Shown piece by piece: positions 48,550-60,712 of a stretch of 64,000 nucleotides of DNA. The notes under the pieces are model-generated. The model did not search any database and was not told the origin of the DNA. It worked only from the letters and a program-made list of their open reading frames with translations. The stretch covers positions 47,675,585-47,739,584 of the forward strand of contig CATQJL010000316.1 in assembly GCA_958299035.1 (NCBI GenBank), in the 5' to 3' direction. Within the stretch, counting starts at the first letter, position 1. Each line of letters begins with the position of its first letter. This DNA comes from Cylicocyclus nassatus. Lineage: Eukaryota > Nematoda > Chromadorea > Rhabditida > Strongylidae. Both the position numbers and the translations under genes were made by a program.

Positions 48550-51288
48550 GCACTCGCCGCTGCAAAGCGAAATTCACCGCCTTCGTTCGGGATTAACCTT
48601 TGTTTGTTGCGCTGTTGACTGTTGTGGAGGTTCAATACATTCATACTCAGCACTGCTCTAGTTGAGCGCTGAAAAAGGCAGGTAATGGCTAAAAATACGT
48701 ATAGATTATCTGTTCGATCGTGGAACTTTGCTTAAGGAGTTACACCACAAACTTTTTGCCAAGAATATATAAAAGCATATTTATCGCCATGATGCCATAC
48801 TGCACGAGCATAAATTCTAGGGACTCTTTGACGGATCCAATTAAAAGTTTCTTCAAGTGGAGCATGATCAAAATATATCCAACCATGGCCAATTTGATGC
48901 GACACTCTTCTAACAAACTTCACACAGCTCTACTCTTACCTGCCCAGAATGAAAAACATGCGAAATACCTCCTTCCAGGCAATCTAGCCTCTGATCGTCT
49001 GTAATCTGTCATCAGCATCCGCATGGTTCGCATGTTCCTCTTACAAGGGAAGTCCGTCTAATCGAAGTGGCCTTTTCATGTGACACCAATACCACTTTGA
49101 AGAGCTTTAAAGATGGTTCCAAATCTGTCCTCGCCAAACACTACTGGACGCTGACTTATGAGCGTTTCTGGGATTAAAAAACTGAATGTGCGACTGGAAC
49201 GAAATTCGTCCAGAATTGCTCTAATGGTCCATTATTGGTTATCAGAGCATTTCATTCAATGGGTAGCTTCTGTCTAATATACTCATACCCAGCAATGCTC
49301 TACTTGAGCTCTGAGAAAGACGTAACGGTTTTTTTACCGAGATTCTGTGCTCATTTTTCACTCCAAAAAACACTCTTAACTCGGCGTCCAGAGGCGCTCA
49401 GTAGGTAATAAAAACAGGATTAGGATCAGCATTCAGGCTTTTCAAAGCGATGTAGGAATCATGTGAAAAGGCCACTTCGAAACGAAACTTCCTTGTTAGC
49501 AAAATTCAAATTGATAGTGAAAACTGACTTTTTATCAATTGTATTCGCTATATACGCGAAAAGGCGTAGTCACAAGCTGAGTAAAACGTGTTGAATGGAA
49601 TTTTTTCCTCCAGTACGAGTTATGGGAAACGGAACACCACTTCAACGAAGGAAGCGAAATTCGATAAATAGAGTAGAGACTTCGGTCGGAGAGATGAAAA
49701 CGAAAACTAATACACAAATGGAGCAAGTTCTGCTTGCGTCGACATTTTAGAAACGACCAATCAACTATGCAGATTAGCGCTTTTGCCGATGCTTACCTTA
49801 CCGACCCTTCGCAAATCCGATTTTTCGGGAGTGAATACTCACAAAGGCGCTCCCGGCTTCCTCAAGCAAAGCCGTGCTATAGATCTTTTTCAGTTGCTTA
49901 TTTTTGCTTTTCTATGTATTGCCTTCTTACTATCTTCATGTAAAAAGTAGAAAATCATTATAATAATTATTGCTAACTTTTCTTTTTCGCAGAAGACAAA
50001 ATCGTATTTAGGTGTTTGATTTTACATAACTAATGAGTTCTGTTTCCTCAAACTTGGGGAAACACTAGTTCAGCTATCAATCCTTTTTTCTGCATAACAT
50101 CGATATAATCGCAAAAAACTGCAGCTATGGTTTATTAGTTTAGGGGGTTGTTTTATGAAAACCACTAAAGTCGTGAGACCAGCATAACAAGAATGCTGTT
50201 ATCCAGTTCTTTTCTTTTTAGCTTACCAAGGTTTACCAAGTCGCTGAGAATGTCTTGATTTTCTTTAATTTTCAAAATATGACCATTAGAATAAGCTTAT
50301 CTCACGACAACGCAACAACTAGATTCCGAAGTGGACGCCTCTACCAAAAACGCTCTAAAATTTGAAATTTATCAGGTTGCGCCAAATGTTTAGAGGCCCT
50401 CATCTCAGTGAGACTTTCATTCTGGACGTATTTGCGCATATTCATGGTAGAATGCTGCGCTTACTAAAACGTGTCCCAAAAAACGAGTTGTTTCTAATTG
50501 TCCTTAATTTTTTCCCTTGAGTAACTATAGGATCTCCTTGAACAGAAAAGTGATAAAAAAGCATCTGCAGCTTTCTTTTCCTCTCATGGTTATCTGAAAG
50601 ATCTTCCAGATATTTCAAGGTGGTTGCTAGAATTCTCATTCCGCCATTTTTATGTGCTCAATATGCTCAATACCTCGTTACCCATAAAAAGCTTCATTCT
50701 TTTCTGAAGAAGAAGGACGTCATACAGACAGAGCTTTTCTAGTGTAAGGTCTCTGTAAATTTGAGATCGGTGCTTTGTTTCACGGAAACATTTATTTGGA
50801 GATCTCAGTTTAAGATGAAACTAATGACTGCAGACTTCAAAAGTGAGGTGATTTGAAACTCAGCTATCATTAATCTTTATTTGTAGAGAATATTTGCTTT
50901 CCAAAAATACTTTTCTGGAAACATCATTACGCTTATACACATTTTACATGTCCACAAAAAACTAAAGGTTTTGATCAATTTCTGGATAAGTGATTCAACG
51001 AATAGAGTGTAACAAGAGGTTCTTTTTTACGTGTCATTATCAGTCAAGCTAGAATGGAGGTGCTTCATTGTAGGATTGCTCGAAAAACCATTGGAAACTA
51101 CGAGTTTGGAACTTCGGCAATCATTTGATTTACTACAGATCCTATACTTCGAAAAATTTCCTATCTGGTGAAAAGAAAAAAATTCACCAAATTCATTATG
51201 GTTACTATAATTGGCGGATAGGTTCTGTTGCAATATCAGAAGCCTAAAGACCCCTAATTCACGATGCGTTACATAGCATGGTCTACCA
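48550..51288. other. Intergenic with dispersed repeat segments, no supported gene
   Basis: Segments around GAAGTGGCCTTTTCATGTGA (49066) and its inverse (CATGTGAAAAGGCCACTTCG, 49460) form a loose foldback, and a relative is at 46014. CACTGCTCTAGTTGAGCGCTGA (48650, shortened here) recurs diverged at 49290. Open frames at 48720-49004 and 49535-49943 lack support. Confidence 0.4.
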
Positions 51289-51455
51289 TTTGATTCAACT
51301 GGCTTGGCATCGGCAAAGGCGGGGCTTCGTGACCTAATTAAGGCTAATGATCAGAGAGCACTCGCGCGCGAGAGACGCAGGTGCGTCGCGGGCGCGAGCG
51401 GCCTCAATTAGATCACAAAATCCCGCCCTAATGGTGCCAAGCCAGTTGAATCAAA
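51289..51455. mobile_element. Short foldback MITE, family E, copy 1
   Basis: TTTGATTCAACTGGCTTGGC at the left and GCCAAGCCAGTTGAATCAAA at the right are perfect inverses. The core contains GAGAGACGCAGGTGCGTCGC and GCGGGGCTTCGTG-type motifs. Further copies are at 55157-55322, 58585-58752 and 58967-59142. Confidence 0.85.
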
Positions 51456-51893
51456 GGTTACACAGCAGCATGATTGATGCCGCAAACGCACAAGTGACCA
51501 AGAAGTTTACGACAGTTTTGAAAAAAAACACAAAATTTCACTTCTTTTCTGATTCTCTGCCTCTACTTGTGGGTTTTCCTTTTCTACAATTTTTGTAGGC
51601 TATACTTCTGCACTTCTTTTATATGGAGGTACTTTGGTGCCTCTAGCTTTTTGAGAAAAGAGTAAAAAATTACAAAAAATTCGAAAACTTTCCAAAATTC
51701 TTCCTTTTATGTGCATCAAGTAGAAAGCAACGCAGAAAATTGAAAAAGATTCTTTGGAGACATTTTCTTTGTTAGAATGTCGACGATTGCAAAGGTGGTG
51801 CACACTGACATTTAACGGCTCAGAGCAACGTGCGTAGACATGTCTGGGTCATTCCCATATTTGCTTAACACAATAGACTACGTCCTGCCTGTT

Positions 51894-52246
51894 TGAAGGC
51901 ACCGTCCACCCTGAGTTAAGAGTTTTGAGCTTCTTGTAGCATATCAGTAGCGCCCCTTATAAAGCCAATGCCCAAGTCGCTGTGCAAAATGTCGCTTCAG
52001 AAGCGAGAAGATCGCTCCGGAATAATGAAGATGCAAGAGGACTCCAGACAGCACCGCCCTCCCCATCCATGCCCGCTCATCTGTGCGTGTCCATACAACC
52101 ACCGCTCGGGAAAGCCGGTCTGTGGGTTTTCGGAACGGGGATTGTCGGGGTCCTCGGATTCTCGTCTTTTATTCGAAATCATGGACATGGAATGCCCCGA
52201 AACGACAAAAACCTGGAAGTCGAGAATCTAGGTGGATGGTGCCTTC
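51894..52246. mobile_element. TIR element, family G
   Basis: TGAAGGCACCGTCCACC at the left and GGTGGATGGTGCCTTCA at the right are inverted with one mismatch. The 129- and 87-codon overlapping frames inside are in different phases and not supported. A single related end is at 34579. Confidence 0.6.
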
Positions 52247-54077
52247 ATCATCCGGTCTTTCCCTCATTACTTGAAGGAATGCGATCTCATTTACAATGGG
52301 CGAGACGGACTTTCAACCACAGTTTTGCGCCTGGACCGCGGGTGCGATGGTACCGACGAATGTCCTTTTGACACTGCCCACACGTCGTGAACATGAGTTC
52401 TTTCGAAAGTCACTGAGATTTCAAGAATTAAAATAAAAAGTGTAACGAAATTATTCGCCAAGCTATTATTTGAAATACATGCGCCTCTCCTTTGAATCAA
52501 ACTCAATTTTATAACAATATTATAATCCTTATCTTGTTTTGTTGTTTCTATTTCAGAACGACCCATTTTTGAGTTGAATCTTGACGCTGTTGCTTATGCA
52601 TTAACATTATAAGAATGTCATACCGTTTTCAATAAACATATCATTATTGCTCAGAAAAGTACGCTAGAGTGTCTTCAACCAACAATAAGCGGCGAAATAA
52701 GCGACAGCGAGATACTTTGAACTATCAAAATATCGATCATATTTTCTCCTGGCGGATTTCGCATGGTTCGACAAATTGAAGATGAAAACATTGCATCATT
52801 GCTAAAAGCGTACAAGATGTTTGAGAAAACGTTCTGTGTTGTTCCGCTTATATAGAAAGCTAAATAGCCTTTTAGTCGTTCCGCTCTTGGGTTCATCGGA
52901 AATAACTTTGAAAAGTTCGTCAAAGTGAACCAAAACGTTTCAATTTTTTTTCGTGGCAGGGAGACATCCTTAGAAAATTTACAGAAAAAACGTTGGAGTA
53001 AAGCATGTATTTCACGAAATTTTTTGAGGAAATGTTTCCGCTCAATGGAAAAGTACCCATAGATCTCCTCTCCTAAGTGCAACCACTTTACAAATTCCAC
53101 GTCTCCACACATCACGGTCAAGTGTTTATCGCAAGTTAATAAGCATTCGAGCTCAACGACGAAGGTGCCGCATCGTGATCAGTGCTTATAGAAATTTCTA
53201 GGCCACATAAGTCATCCTCATGCAGACTTCAAGAGCAGAATATATTGTAATACGATTCAATAGATAATCAGTTGGTCTGTTGATTACATCATAAATTTTT
53301 CAATCGCAAGGAAAACTTTTCTAAATATTACTGTCTGTTTCTATACTACTGCTCTTATATATAGCACTTTATTCTGTAATGTTTTGTGTCAATTGGTGAG
53401 ATAAATATTGAACAATCTAGCTTGAAAATCTTACTGTAAGCATCGTTCAAAATTTTATAAGTGGCAACTTTTTCAATGATTCTCTTTCTTTTCACTTTGG
53501 CTTACTCTTTGATGATAAAAGAAACATGTATGATAGAATAATTCAAAGTTGTGAATCCACTTTGACAAAAATTTGACGTTTGAGGCATGAAGTGCAAAGA
53601 TCTACCCACCGGCACGGTGCCAAACTAACTTCTTTACACCTGAATGTCTGTTTTATGGCTATTTGTGTCAACATTACAAAATTTATATTCGAGTGGTATC
53701 AATTTCTACATAATGCGCAAAAAAAGATTTTTTTGCGCATTATGTAGAAAGAATTTTTCATTTCAATTCATGTAATTTTTCAAGATTTTTTTTCTTCACC
53801 TTTTTTCAGACGCTAGAGATATTGTGACCATACAGCCAAAATATGTTTCAAAAAACACAAGAGAGACAGCATAAGAAGAAGAGATAAAAGTAGAAAAGGA
53901 AAAAAAATTTGAACGCGACAAAACTACCATAAACTTGCTGGTTAGTTTAACCATTTAGGGAGCTTATGGATTTTCTCCAAATAAAAAAGCGTAACAGAAA
54001 TTATCCGCCGACTTATCAAGTTCTCGCCCATTACTGATTTTCCTATGGTTTGGCGTTCTTATTTGCTTTCCTTTTCA
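52247..54077. other. Intergenic upstream of the stargazin-like gene; unsupported 148-codon minus frame
   Basis: A Met-initiated minus-strand frame spans 52675-53121 (MTVMCGDVEFVKWLHLGEEI at the start). It has no recognised motif, no splice partner and no promoter that I can identify, so it is not called as a gene. A perfect short palindrome lies at 53703-53750. Confidence 0.35.
53703..53750. repeat. 48-bp near-perfect palindrome
   Basis: TTTCTACATAATGCGCAAAA and its inverse form a 23-bp perfect stem around a 2-base centre. It lies about 340 bp before the presumed trans-splice acceptor of the stargazin-like gene. Confidence 0.85.
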
Positions 54078-54078
54078 G
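54071..54078 (+). promoter_or_regulatory. Probable SL trans-splice acceptor of the stargazin-like gene
   Basis: CTTTTCAG is 16 bases before the ATG at 54095. No upstream exon with matching phase was found. Close AG-to-ATG spacing after a CTTTTCAG tract is typical of nematode spliced-leader acceptors. Confidence 0.55.
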
Positions 54079-54094
54079 ATTGATTTCATAGCCC

Positions 54095-57000
54095 ATGAGT
54101 CTTCCAGGAGACAGAATGATGGTCATACCGGTCAGTCAGCACAAATTGATCAAAATCAGACGAGTGAACAGGAAGAAACTCACGAGGCTGGCCCTATACT
54201 GTTCGCTGGGAGCATGCATCTGCAGCGTTGTCAGTGAGTAAGATTAGACATATAGAGAATTTTTCAGTGGAGAAAACGGCTTTACTTCTCTTACGTAGTG
54301 CTTCCAATCTTTCTTATTCTGCTGTAACTATCTCGTTACATGAAGCTCTTTGACACATTTTGTAGTGATTTGAAGTGGAAGAAAAGCATACCACAATATT
54401 ACTAGCCCTAAAATATTTTGTGTCTACATGCAGGTACTAGTAGTGGTAGAAAAAAAAGACTCAGGTTTTTTCAAAATTATATGGAAAATTACATAGTTTC
54501 TAAACTTTGATGCGCACAGATATATATAGCTTCTAGACTTTGATGCGCACAGAAATTGGCAAAGTTTGAGATTTCTAGCATTAGAAGAGAGGAAAACTCT
54601 CAACATACAAATACGTGGCACTAGTGCGTCTATAACAACAATCAGCTTATTGCATCAAACAAATCAAATGAAACCTCCGGAAATGATTTGCAGCCAAAAT
54701 TTTACCTAACCCACTTGATATTGCTTGTGACACTTAAACCAGCCGATAAAAATTTAGGCCAACTGCGCTCCTGGAAAGAATAGAGCGAATAATTGTTCTG
54801 AACTTACATCTTGAACAATCTGAATGCCGAAATATTTGAGTATTGCCCAGTTAATTGTAAATTAACATGCGTATTGCACGCCGCGCGCTACTTCACGTCT
54901 TCAGTACTTAGAAGCCGTCAATCTTCATTCTCCTCTCTTTCAGCATTGAGCATATGGAATAGCAGTACACAACTCCACACTTTGTTCCGCTAAAAAAACC
55001 TTTACTGGCAAGTTATCAATGAAGTATCATCATGCAGCGCGTAGTGTGTAGGCTCACAGGTTACAAATGACTCAACGATACATAGAGTATTTATTAACTA
55101 ACTGTGTTTCTGATTTCTGACTGGTACTGGCTCAATGGGCATTCAAAAATACCTTTTGATTGAACTGGCTTGGCTGCTAGAAGGCGGGACTTCGTGCCAA
55201 TTAAGGCCAGGTGGTGATCAGAGAGCACGCGCACAAGAGAGACGCACTTTGCCTCGAGGGCTAAGTGGCCTTAATTAGGCCACAAAGCTCCGCCTTCCAG
55301 CAGCCAAGCCAGTTGAGTCAAAGTTTACCACTATATTGAGCTACAAACAGATTCTGCTTTTCTCAGGAGAATCGAAGCAGAAGAAACTTTGTTGTAGGTA
55401 GCACAACAAATAGCTGGCTCTACACTTCTGAAGTACTAAAGTACTACGTGCTTCCGAATCATACCCGGAGTTTCGACGATACGCAGCCAAATCAGCCTGT
55501 CTATTTCAAGAATGCTTCATTCGGCCCTTGGCAATTTTGCTGGTTAGATCGTGAGTTGTACTGATTATATTTTTTCTGATAGAAGGTTGTGTCATTAAAT
55601 GCAAATAGCTGGATGCCTAACGAAAGTAAGAAATGTTCTATAACATTTTGCAGCTTGTAAATTTCATGTATCGGAGGATGACTAAGTAATACATTCTAGT
55701 GTATCTGCTCGACATAGTACATCTCTAATTTTGCGTCTCCAACAAAAAGTTCGCTAGTGAAATATCGTGTAATCCGGGATATATCCTACTCCTTCATCCA
55801 CACCAAGCTCGCACTCGCGTGTGACACCGAGAAAATCTCATTTTGGAGATCGAGTTGTCGGATTAGTAGGCCCTATATGATTAGATAATGGCCCAGCCTT
55901 CATGTAAAAAATCGAAAATCGACTATCATGAGGATTTCCTTTAGAAAACATATATATTCAGGACAGGGCCCGGCAGGAGGTGGCGTTTCAGAATTTTGAA
56001 AACGATATCCCCTTTGAAGCCAAAATTTCCTACGACTTCCCCTGTGACCCTATTTTTGACCCCCGTAAGTCTCTGACAAACAGATATACACAAATAATAA
56101 GATGGGCGGCTTCAGCGCTTATTATAGTAGTGCTACCTAGCTTTCCTAGTCCAGCCCGGGTCATCAAGGTTTCAGCTCAGTGGGTTCATCCGCAAAGGAA
56201 TCTATAAAAAACATAGGGTCAAGATTTGCACAAACTTTGACGTGTATATGTCTAAGATACTACTCATCTATTAGTCAGCTGCGAAACTTCATTATTTACA
56301 ATAACCGACTGCGATTGGAGCGCGCTTTCCGAGGCCGATCATAATGCTGTGAACCCTATTTGGGGCTGTATCGAAGCGGTGCCCTGGTGGTTTTGGAAGC
56401 GGATTTGAACATATAGTAATACTCTCGACCTAGTCCACATTTATGTAAAGAAATCCGGGAAATTATGTGAAGGGAAGCAGGGAGCCACCCCAGGTGGCTC
56501 CCAGGTGGCGCGGGAGCCACCTAATTTCGAAAAACACCATTTTTTAAATTCACATAAGTTTCTCATAATTCTTCATACTTTTTTTGTGCTCATGGTCCTC
56601 CAACTACACAGCAAATTTGGTGCCATATCGTTACTTGTGCTTTGAAAACGAGCCTATTTTGTTATTTTCCTCTTACAAGAATTGCGATTTGAATTCCTGC
56701 CTGCGGGCAGGCTAGCGATCGGAGCACAGATTCTTCACATTGCTGGAACCTAAGTTCATAGGACAGTAGCATCAACAAGGACATTGTTTATCGGTTGCTT
56801 TTTCGGGCCAAAAACGATATCCAGCTTGTGAAAGCGCCACCCCCGCCGGGCCCTGATTCTGGATTCACTGCTTAATCATTGCGCGTTAATCAGAGCTAAG
56901 TCTTTTCGCCTTGAAAAGAGGAAAAATAGAAAGATTTCCATTATAGTCTTGGATTTTTTCCTCGAACGCGTCAAATAGCAAGACGGCTAGGAATCACTTA

Positions 57001-60000
57001 CAGCCGTAACATGCAGTTCTTTGTAAAATTTCTGAGAATTTTTACAGAAGCTTTGACGCTTCGATTTTACGGATTTAAAATTCGGACGTTCGCTAAAAAA
57101 TCCTGATGAGATATCGTAGTCAGATGTCTGCTAGCTTTCAAAGTTCCAGGAATATCTAAACGCTGAATATTTATTCTTTCAGTCATCATGCAAAACTCAC
57201 TTTCATCTATTATATACTCGGGTAAACGAACTAATAATAGCCAATAATGCTCTGGATTTGTTACCTTTGAAAATGAAACTTTGGTTAAGACTCGGGTGCG
57301 GGCCCATTTCCGAAAATGTCTACATATAACGTTTGAGAAATATAATAATTGCTAGATTTTCCATTTCGCCCTACTATCAATCTCTATTGCAGCTATGACC
57401 GCGTTCCATTGCAACAATGTTCAGTACCTCGTTGACGAAGATGCGAGTGATGTCACGACCTCTGTGCAACGTAAGTCACGTTTCATTCGTACGAAATATT
57501 TTTAAAGGATTAACTGCTCTTCTTTTCTGTTCTCAAAAATTATCTTGAAGTGCCCTTACAGTGACACCGATACCATCGTGCCGCCTTTGAAATTTCCGAT
57601 ATAAACACGATGTCGCGTTGAAAACAGAGAAAACATATTCGGAATCAGCGTCCTTCAATCTATCCAAATCATAATTTTATTTTCTGAAACTCAAGGTTCT
57701 CCACATTATTGGTGACGTCAAGGTAAACGTCCACGGTCCTGGGAATAATTTTGAGTTATACCAGCCAATGATTTTCAAGGCAGTTATGAGGTTGCGGCGT
57801 TTTTGAAGCGACATTGCGTTTATTTCGGAAACGTTAAAGGCGGCACCGATGGTATTGTACCGAACTTTTACATTAGCTCTTTTTTTCTAATTCTCACAAG
57901 CGACGGAGGTTTTCCTTTTGCATAGATGATTTCAGCGGAGTCAACAGTCTTCGTCTTACACCTTCTTAGAAAATCCGTTTTTCAGAAACTATTCGACGAG
58001 CTTTTCTTTTTATGATTATCGGCGGGGTACTAGACATCCTCGGTCTCATCAACTCTACTGTATGCTGCGCTCGGCCACGGCCATACAGTTCACTATTCAC
58101 CGCAGCTATCATTCACATCAATGCAGGTAAGCATCGTTGGAGGAGCTACGTCCCAACTATGTGTAAACAGAAAAAAATGACGAATGCTGGAGATAAACAC
58201 AGTGAATTATCGTGCAGATGTTCTCTGCTAGTCTTGAGATTTGTAAGCGATTTGATTGAAATTTAGCCAGTTGAGTTTCTCCTCGAAGCTGTCACCTAGT
58301 AATCTTGGACCTAATCATCTATCAATCAAGTAAAGCTGATAGTGGAAACAGCGTTGTTTTAGATTTTTTCAAAGCAATAGCTCCTTAGTATGAAAAAAGG
58401 TTCAATACCATTTAGGCCTTGCATAAAGATTCAGTGAAGGTGAGTAGAGAGAGGGAAGGGAGCAAAAGAAGCGCAAGGCAAACTTCAAGCGATTTCGGTC
58501 GCGCCGCGATTTGACAGTACTCCATTTGTTTGTGATTCGTCGTAGGCGCATTATGAGTAGTTATACACACTATGCATTTGTAGTATACTTTGGTTAAACG
58601 GGATTAGCGGCTGGAAGGCGGGGCTTCGAGGGCCAATCAAGGCCAGGGAATGATTAGAGAGAGAGAGAGAGAGCGCGCTCGCGAGGAAGACGCAGACTGC
58701 GTCGCGGGTGCGAGCCGTCGCCTTTCATCCGTCAATCCCGTTGAATTAAACGATACGTTGCATTCAAAAACATTCGCCTCGCGAATTCGCCAGATGCTTT
58801 TGAATGCAACTCTTGCATTCATCTAGCCAGATCGTCTCGCTACTGAAATCGCGTAATGCCCCAATCCTAGAGCCAACTATTTACCTTTGCTCTTGGAGAC
58901 GAGTGAGTCTATTATCCAGACGCTCTATGGATGTGGAAAGCACCTTGATGCTTCATTACCATTTATTTCAATTGGCTTGACTTCGAGAAGGCAGGGCTTC
59001 GTGAACCAGCTAAGGCTGGGTAATGAGTACAGTACCAGAGAGTACTCGCGCGATAGAGACGCAGGTGCGTCGCGGGCGCGAGCGGTCTTAACCAAGTCAC
59101 AAAGCTCCGCCTTCCCGGAGCCAAGCCAGTTGAATCAAAGGTGACTAACCGTCCCACTAGCGTATCTCTCTCCTATTTCGCCTATTTCATACAATAGCAG
59201 AATTTCAGAATTAATATTCGTGATTGGCAAGAACAGTGTACAAATCCTTTTTTTACTCCATAAAACATGCCAGACCTTGCAAAACTAAGAAAATATCCTA
59301 CTCGTCACTTGTTCTAGGGATAGCTAACTTCCTGTGCATTATCGTATTCATGTCTGCTGTATCAAAAGAAGTTGGCAACAAGATCCATGCAGCCAGCGAA
59401 ATGGACGATCCATTATTCCACTTCGAGTACGGGTTTTCCTTTATTCTATTAAAGGTAGTTCTTATACTAGAGACTTTTCTCCTTGCTAGTCGGTGAGTTT
59501 TCGTTCTAGGCTTCGTTTCTGCTTACTGAATGTGCAGCACTCTTCTCCATTATTGTGTACATGGCAAAGCGTGATGAGAGAACTTTTAATCGCTACAAAA
59601 TACGCAGTCTGCTCAACGTCAGCAAAGTAAATGTTTGGAAATGATGATTCTACCATCTCATTTCCCTCCTTCAGAGATCTATAAGCGAGGACAAAACGGA
59701 TTCAGATATAGTACGAAGTAGCGTAAGCCACGCTAGCAACCTTCCAGCCAGGTTCAACAAAGGACGACGAGCAGGGTAAGTTCCAGAGCACTAAAACTTT
59801 AATCTACAAATGGGACATACCCGCATACCCTCAAGTACTTCTGTTTCCCAATATTTGCTAAAACTATATCAGAATAAGCAGCCCAGTGTTGTCTGACATG
59901 AGCTCCTTCGATAGAGTAACTTCTCCAACAAAGTCGATTACAAAACAAGATGAAGACATCTTCTCTAATCCCGGAGAGCTGTTTCGTCCAGGTTTCGGTC

Positions 60001-60090
60001 AAGTCAGTATACAGAATATTTTACGTTTCACTTGCTGAGTCTTTACAGGGAAGCAGACGAAATAGCAGCCAAATAAGAAGAGGACTGTGA
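54095..60090 (+). CDS. Stargazin/TARP-like claudin-superfamily tetraspan protein (347 aa, 9 exons)
   Basis: The exons are 54095-54233, 55398-55550, 57393-57470, 57986-58126, 59318-59488, 59538-59626, 59675-59775, 59873-60002 and 60049-60090; 1044 nt, all phases consistent. A basic N-terminus leads into TM1 (about 31-50). The first extracellular loop has W53, GPW at 89-91, C94 and C104 (the claudin W-GLW-C-C signature) and N-glycosylation sites NHT 67 and NAS 85. Further membrane segments are in exon 4 (AFLFMIIGGVLDILGLI), exons 4-5 (IANFLCIIVFMSAV) and exons 5-6. FHFEYGFSFILLK before TM4 resembles the SYGWSFYF segment of vertebrate TARPs. The cytosolic tail is Ser-rich and ends RRGL, not a classical PDZ ligand. 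The family modulates ionotropic glutamate receptors; C. elegans stg-1/stg-2 are the likely relatives, but I cannot say which. Intron 5 needs a weak GTCGGT donor. AATAAA is at 60201. Confidence 0.82.
55157..55322. mobile_element. Family E foldback MITE, copy 2, in intron 1 of the stargazin-like gene
   Basis: The inverted ends are TTTGATTGAACTGGCTTGGC and GCCAAGCCAGTTGAGTCAAA. Longer inner arms include GGCCTTAATTAGGCCACAAA. It ends 75 bp before exon 2. Confidence 0.8.
55964..56855 (+). mobile_element. hAT-type MITE, family C, copy 2, in intron 2 of the stargazin-like gene
   Basis: The ends are CAGGGCCCGGCAGGAGG and the inverse CCGCCGGGCCCTG. The flanks ATTCAGGA and ATTCTGGA are an 8-bp duplication with one mismatch. 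Internal motifs AAAACGATATCC are shared with the other family-C copies. GGAGCCACC is repeated several times near 56485-56520. Confidence 0.8.
57553..57865. repeat. Foldback element in intron 3 of the stargazin-like gene
   Basis: ATACCATCGTGCCGCCTTTG on the left pairs with AAAGGCGGCACCGATGGTAT on the right, with subterminal TTTCCGA and TTCGGAAA. It is non-coding and fills most of the intron 57471-57985. Confidence 0.7.
58585..58752. mobile_element. Family E foldback MITE, copy 3 (diverged), in intron 4
   Basis: The ends diverge (TACTTTGGTTAAACGGGATT; AATCCCGTTGAATTAAACG), but the core keeps GGCGGGGCTTCGAG and GACGCAGACTGCGTCGCGGG. It includes an AG-dinucleotide run near 58658-58672. Confidence 0.65.
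58967..59142. mobile_element. Family E foldback MITE, copy 4, in intron 4
   Basis: The left end TTATTTCAATTGGCTTGACT is diverged; the right end GCCAAGCCAGTTGAATCAAA is intact. The core GACGCAGGTGCGTCGCGGGC is identical to copy 1. It lies 175 bp before exon 5. Confidence 0.75.
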
Positions 60091-60493
60091 CAGTCACCAG
60101 CAATGAGGAACCAGAACTATGTGTATATAGGCATTTCGATTGAGATAGTCCATTTTCATATTTCAGTCACGAGAATGCAGGGCTATGAGGCAAACAAAAC
60201 AATAAACTTTTCAAACATTTAGTGCAATGAGTGCCGAAGTATGCAGTGGACATTGACAGCTGTTTCCTTGTTTATCAATAAAACAATAGCGTTTAGGTTT
60301 TTGCGATAAAAACTTGATGTTCTACAGGTTTCCTGTTGAAAGAAAAATGAAATTGTTTATATGATTACTTCAACCATATACAGATTGTTCCAAAAAATGT
60401 GCACAATGTGTGATCGTCATCTCTCATTTCAACGTCTCTCATTTTGATGTGGCATCGTGCAGAGCTGACTTTAACTTGGATTTACGGGTCCTC

Positions 60494-60678
60494 AGGCTCC
60501 CGCCAGAGTGCCGAAGTTATGCCAGCGCTACGCCAGCATTTCGATCGATACACGTGTATTTCGTTGGCAGGGCCTGGCACCAGCTGGAACGGGGCAAGCT
60601 GGATATCGTTTTTGGGGCAAAAAGCAAAGGGGGTTTCGTTTTTGTGGGCGAAGACATACGGAAAATTGGCGGCGGCGA

Positions 60679-60712
<34 letters not shown>

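Noticed and set aside
51968..52371. 129-aa and 87-aa overlapping plus frames
   Set aside because: They fall largely inside the TIR element at 51894-52246 and conflict in phase.
52675..53121. 148-aa minus-strand frame as a gene
   Set aside because: No motif, splice partner or regulatory signal; a frame of this length can occur by chance in 64 kb.
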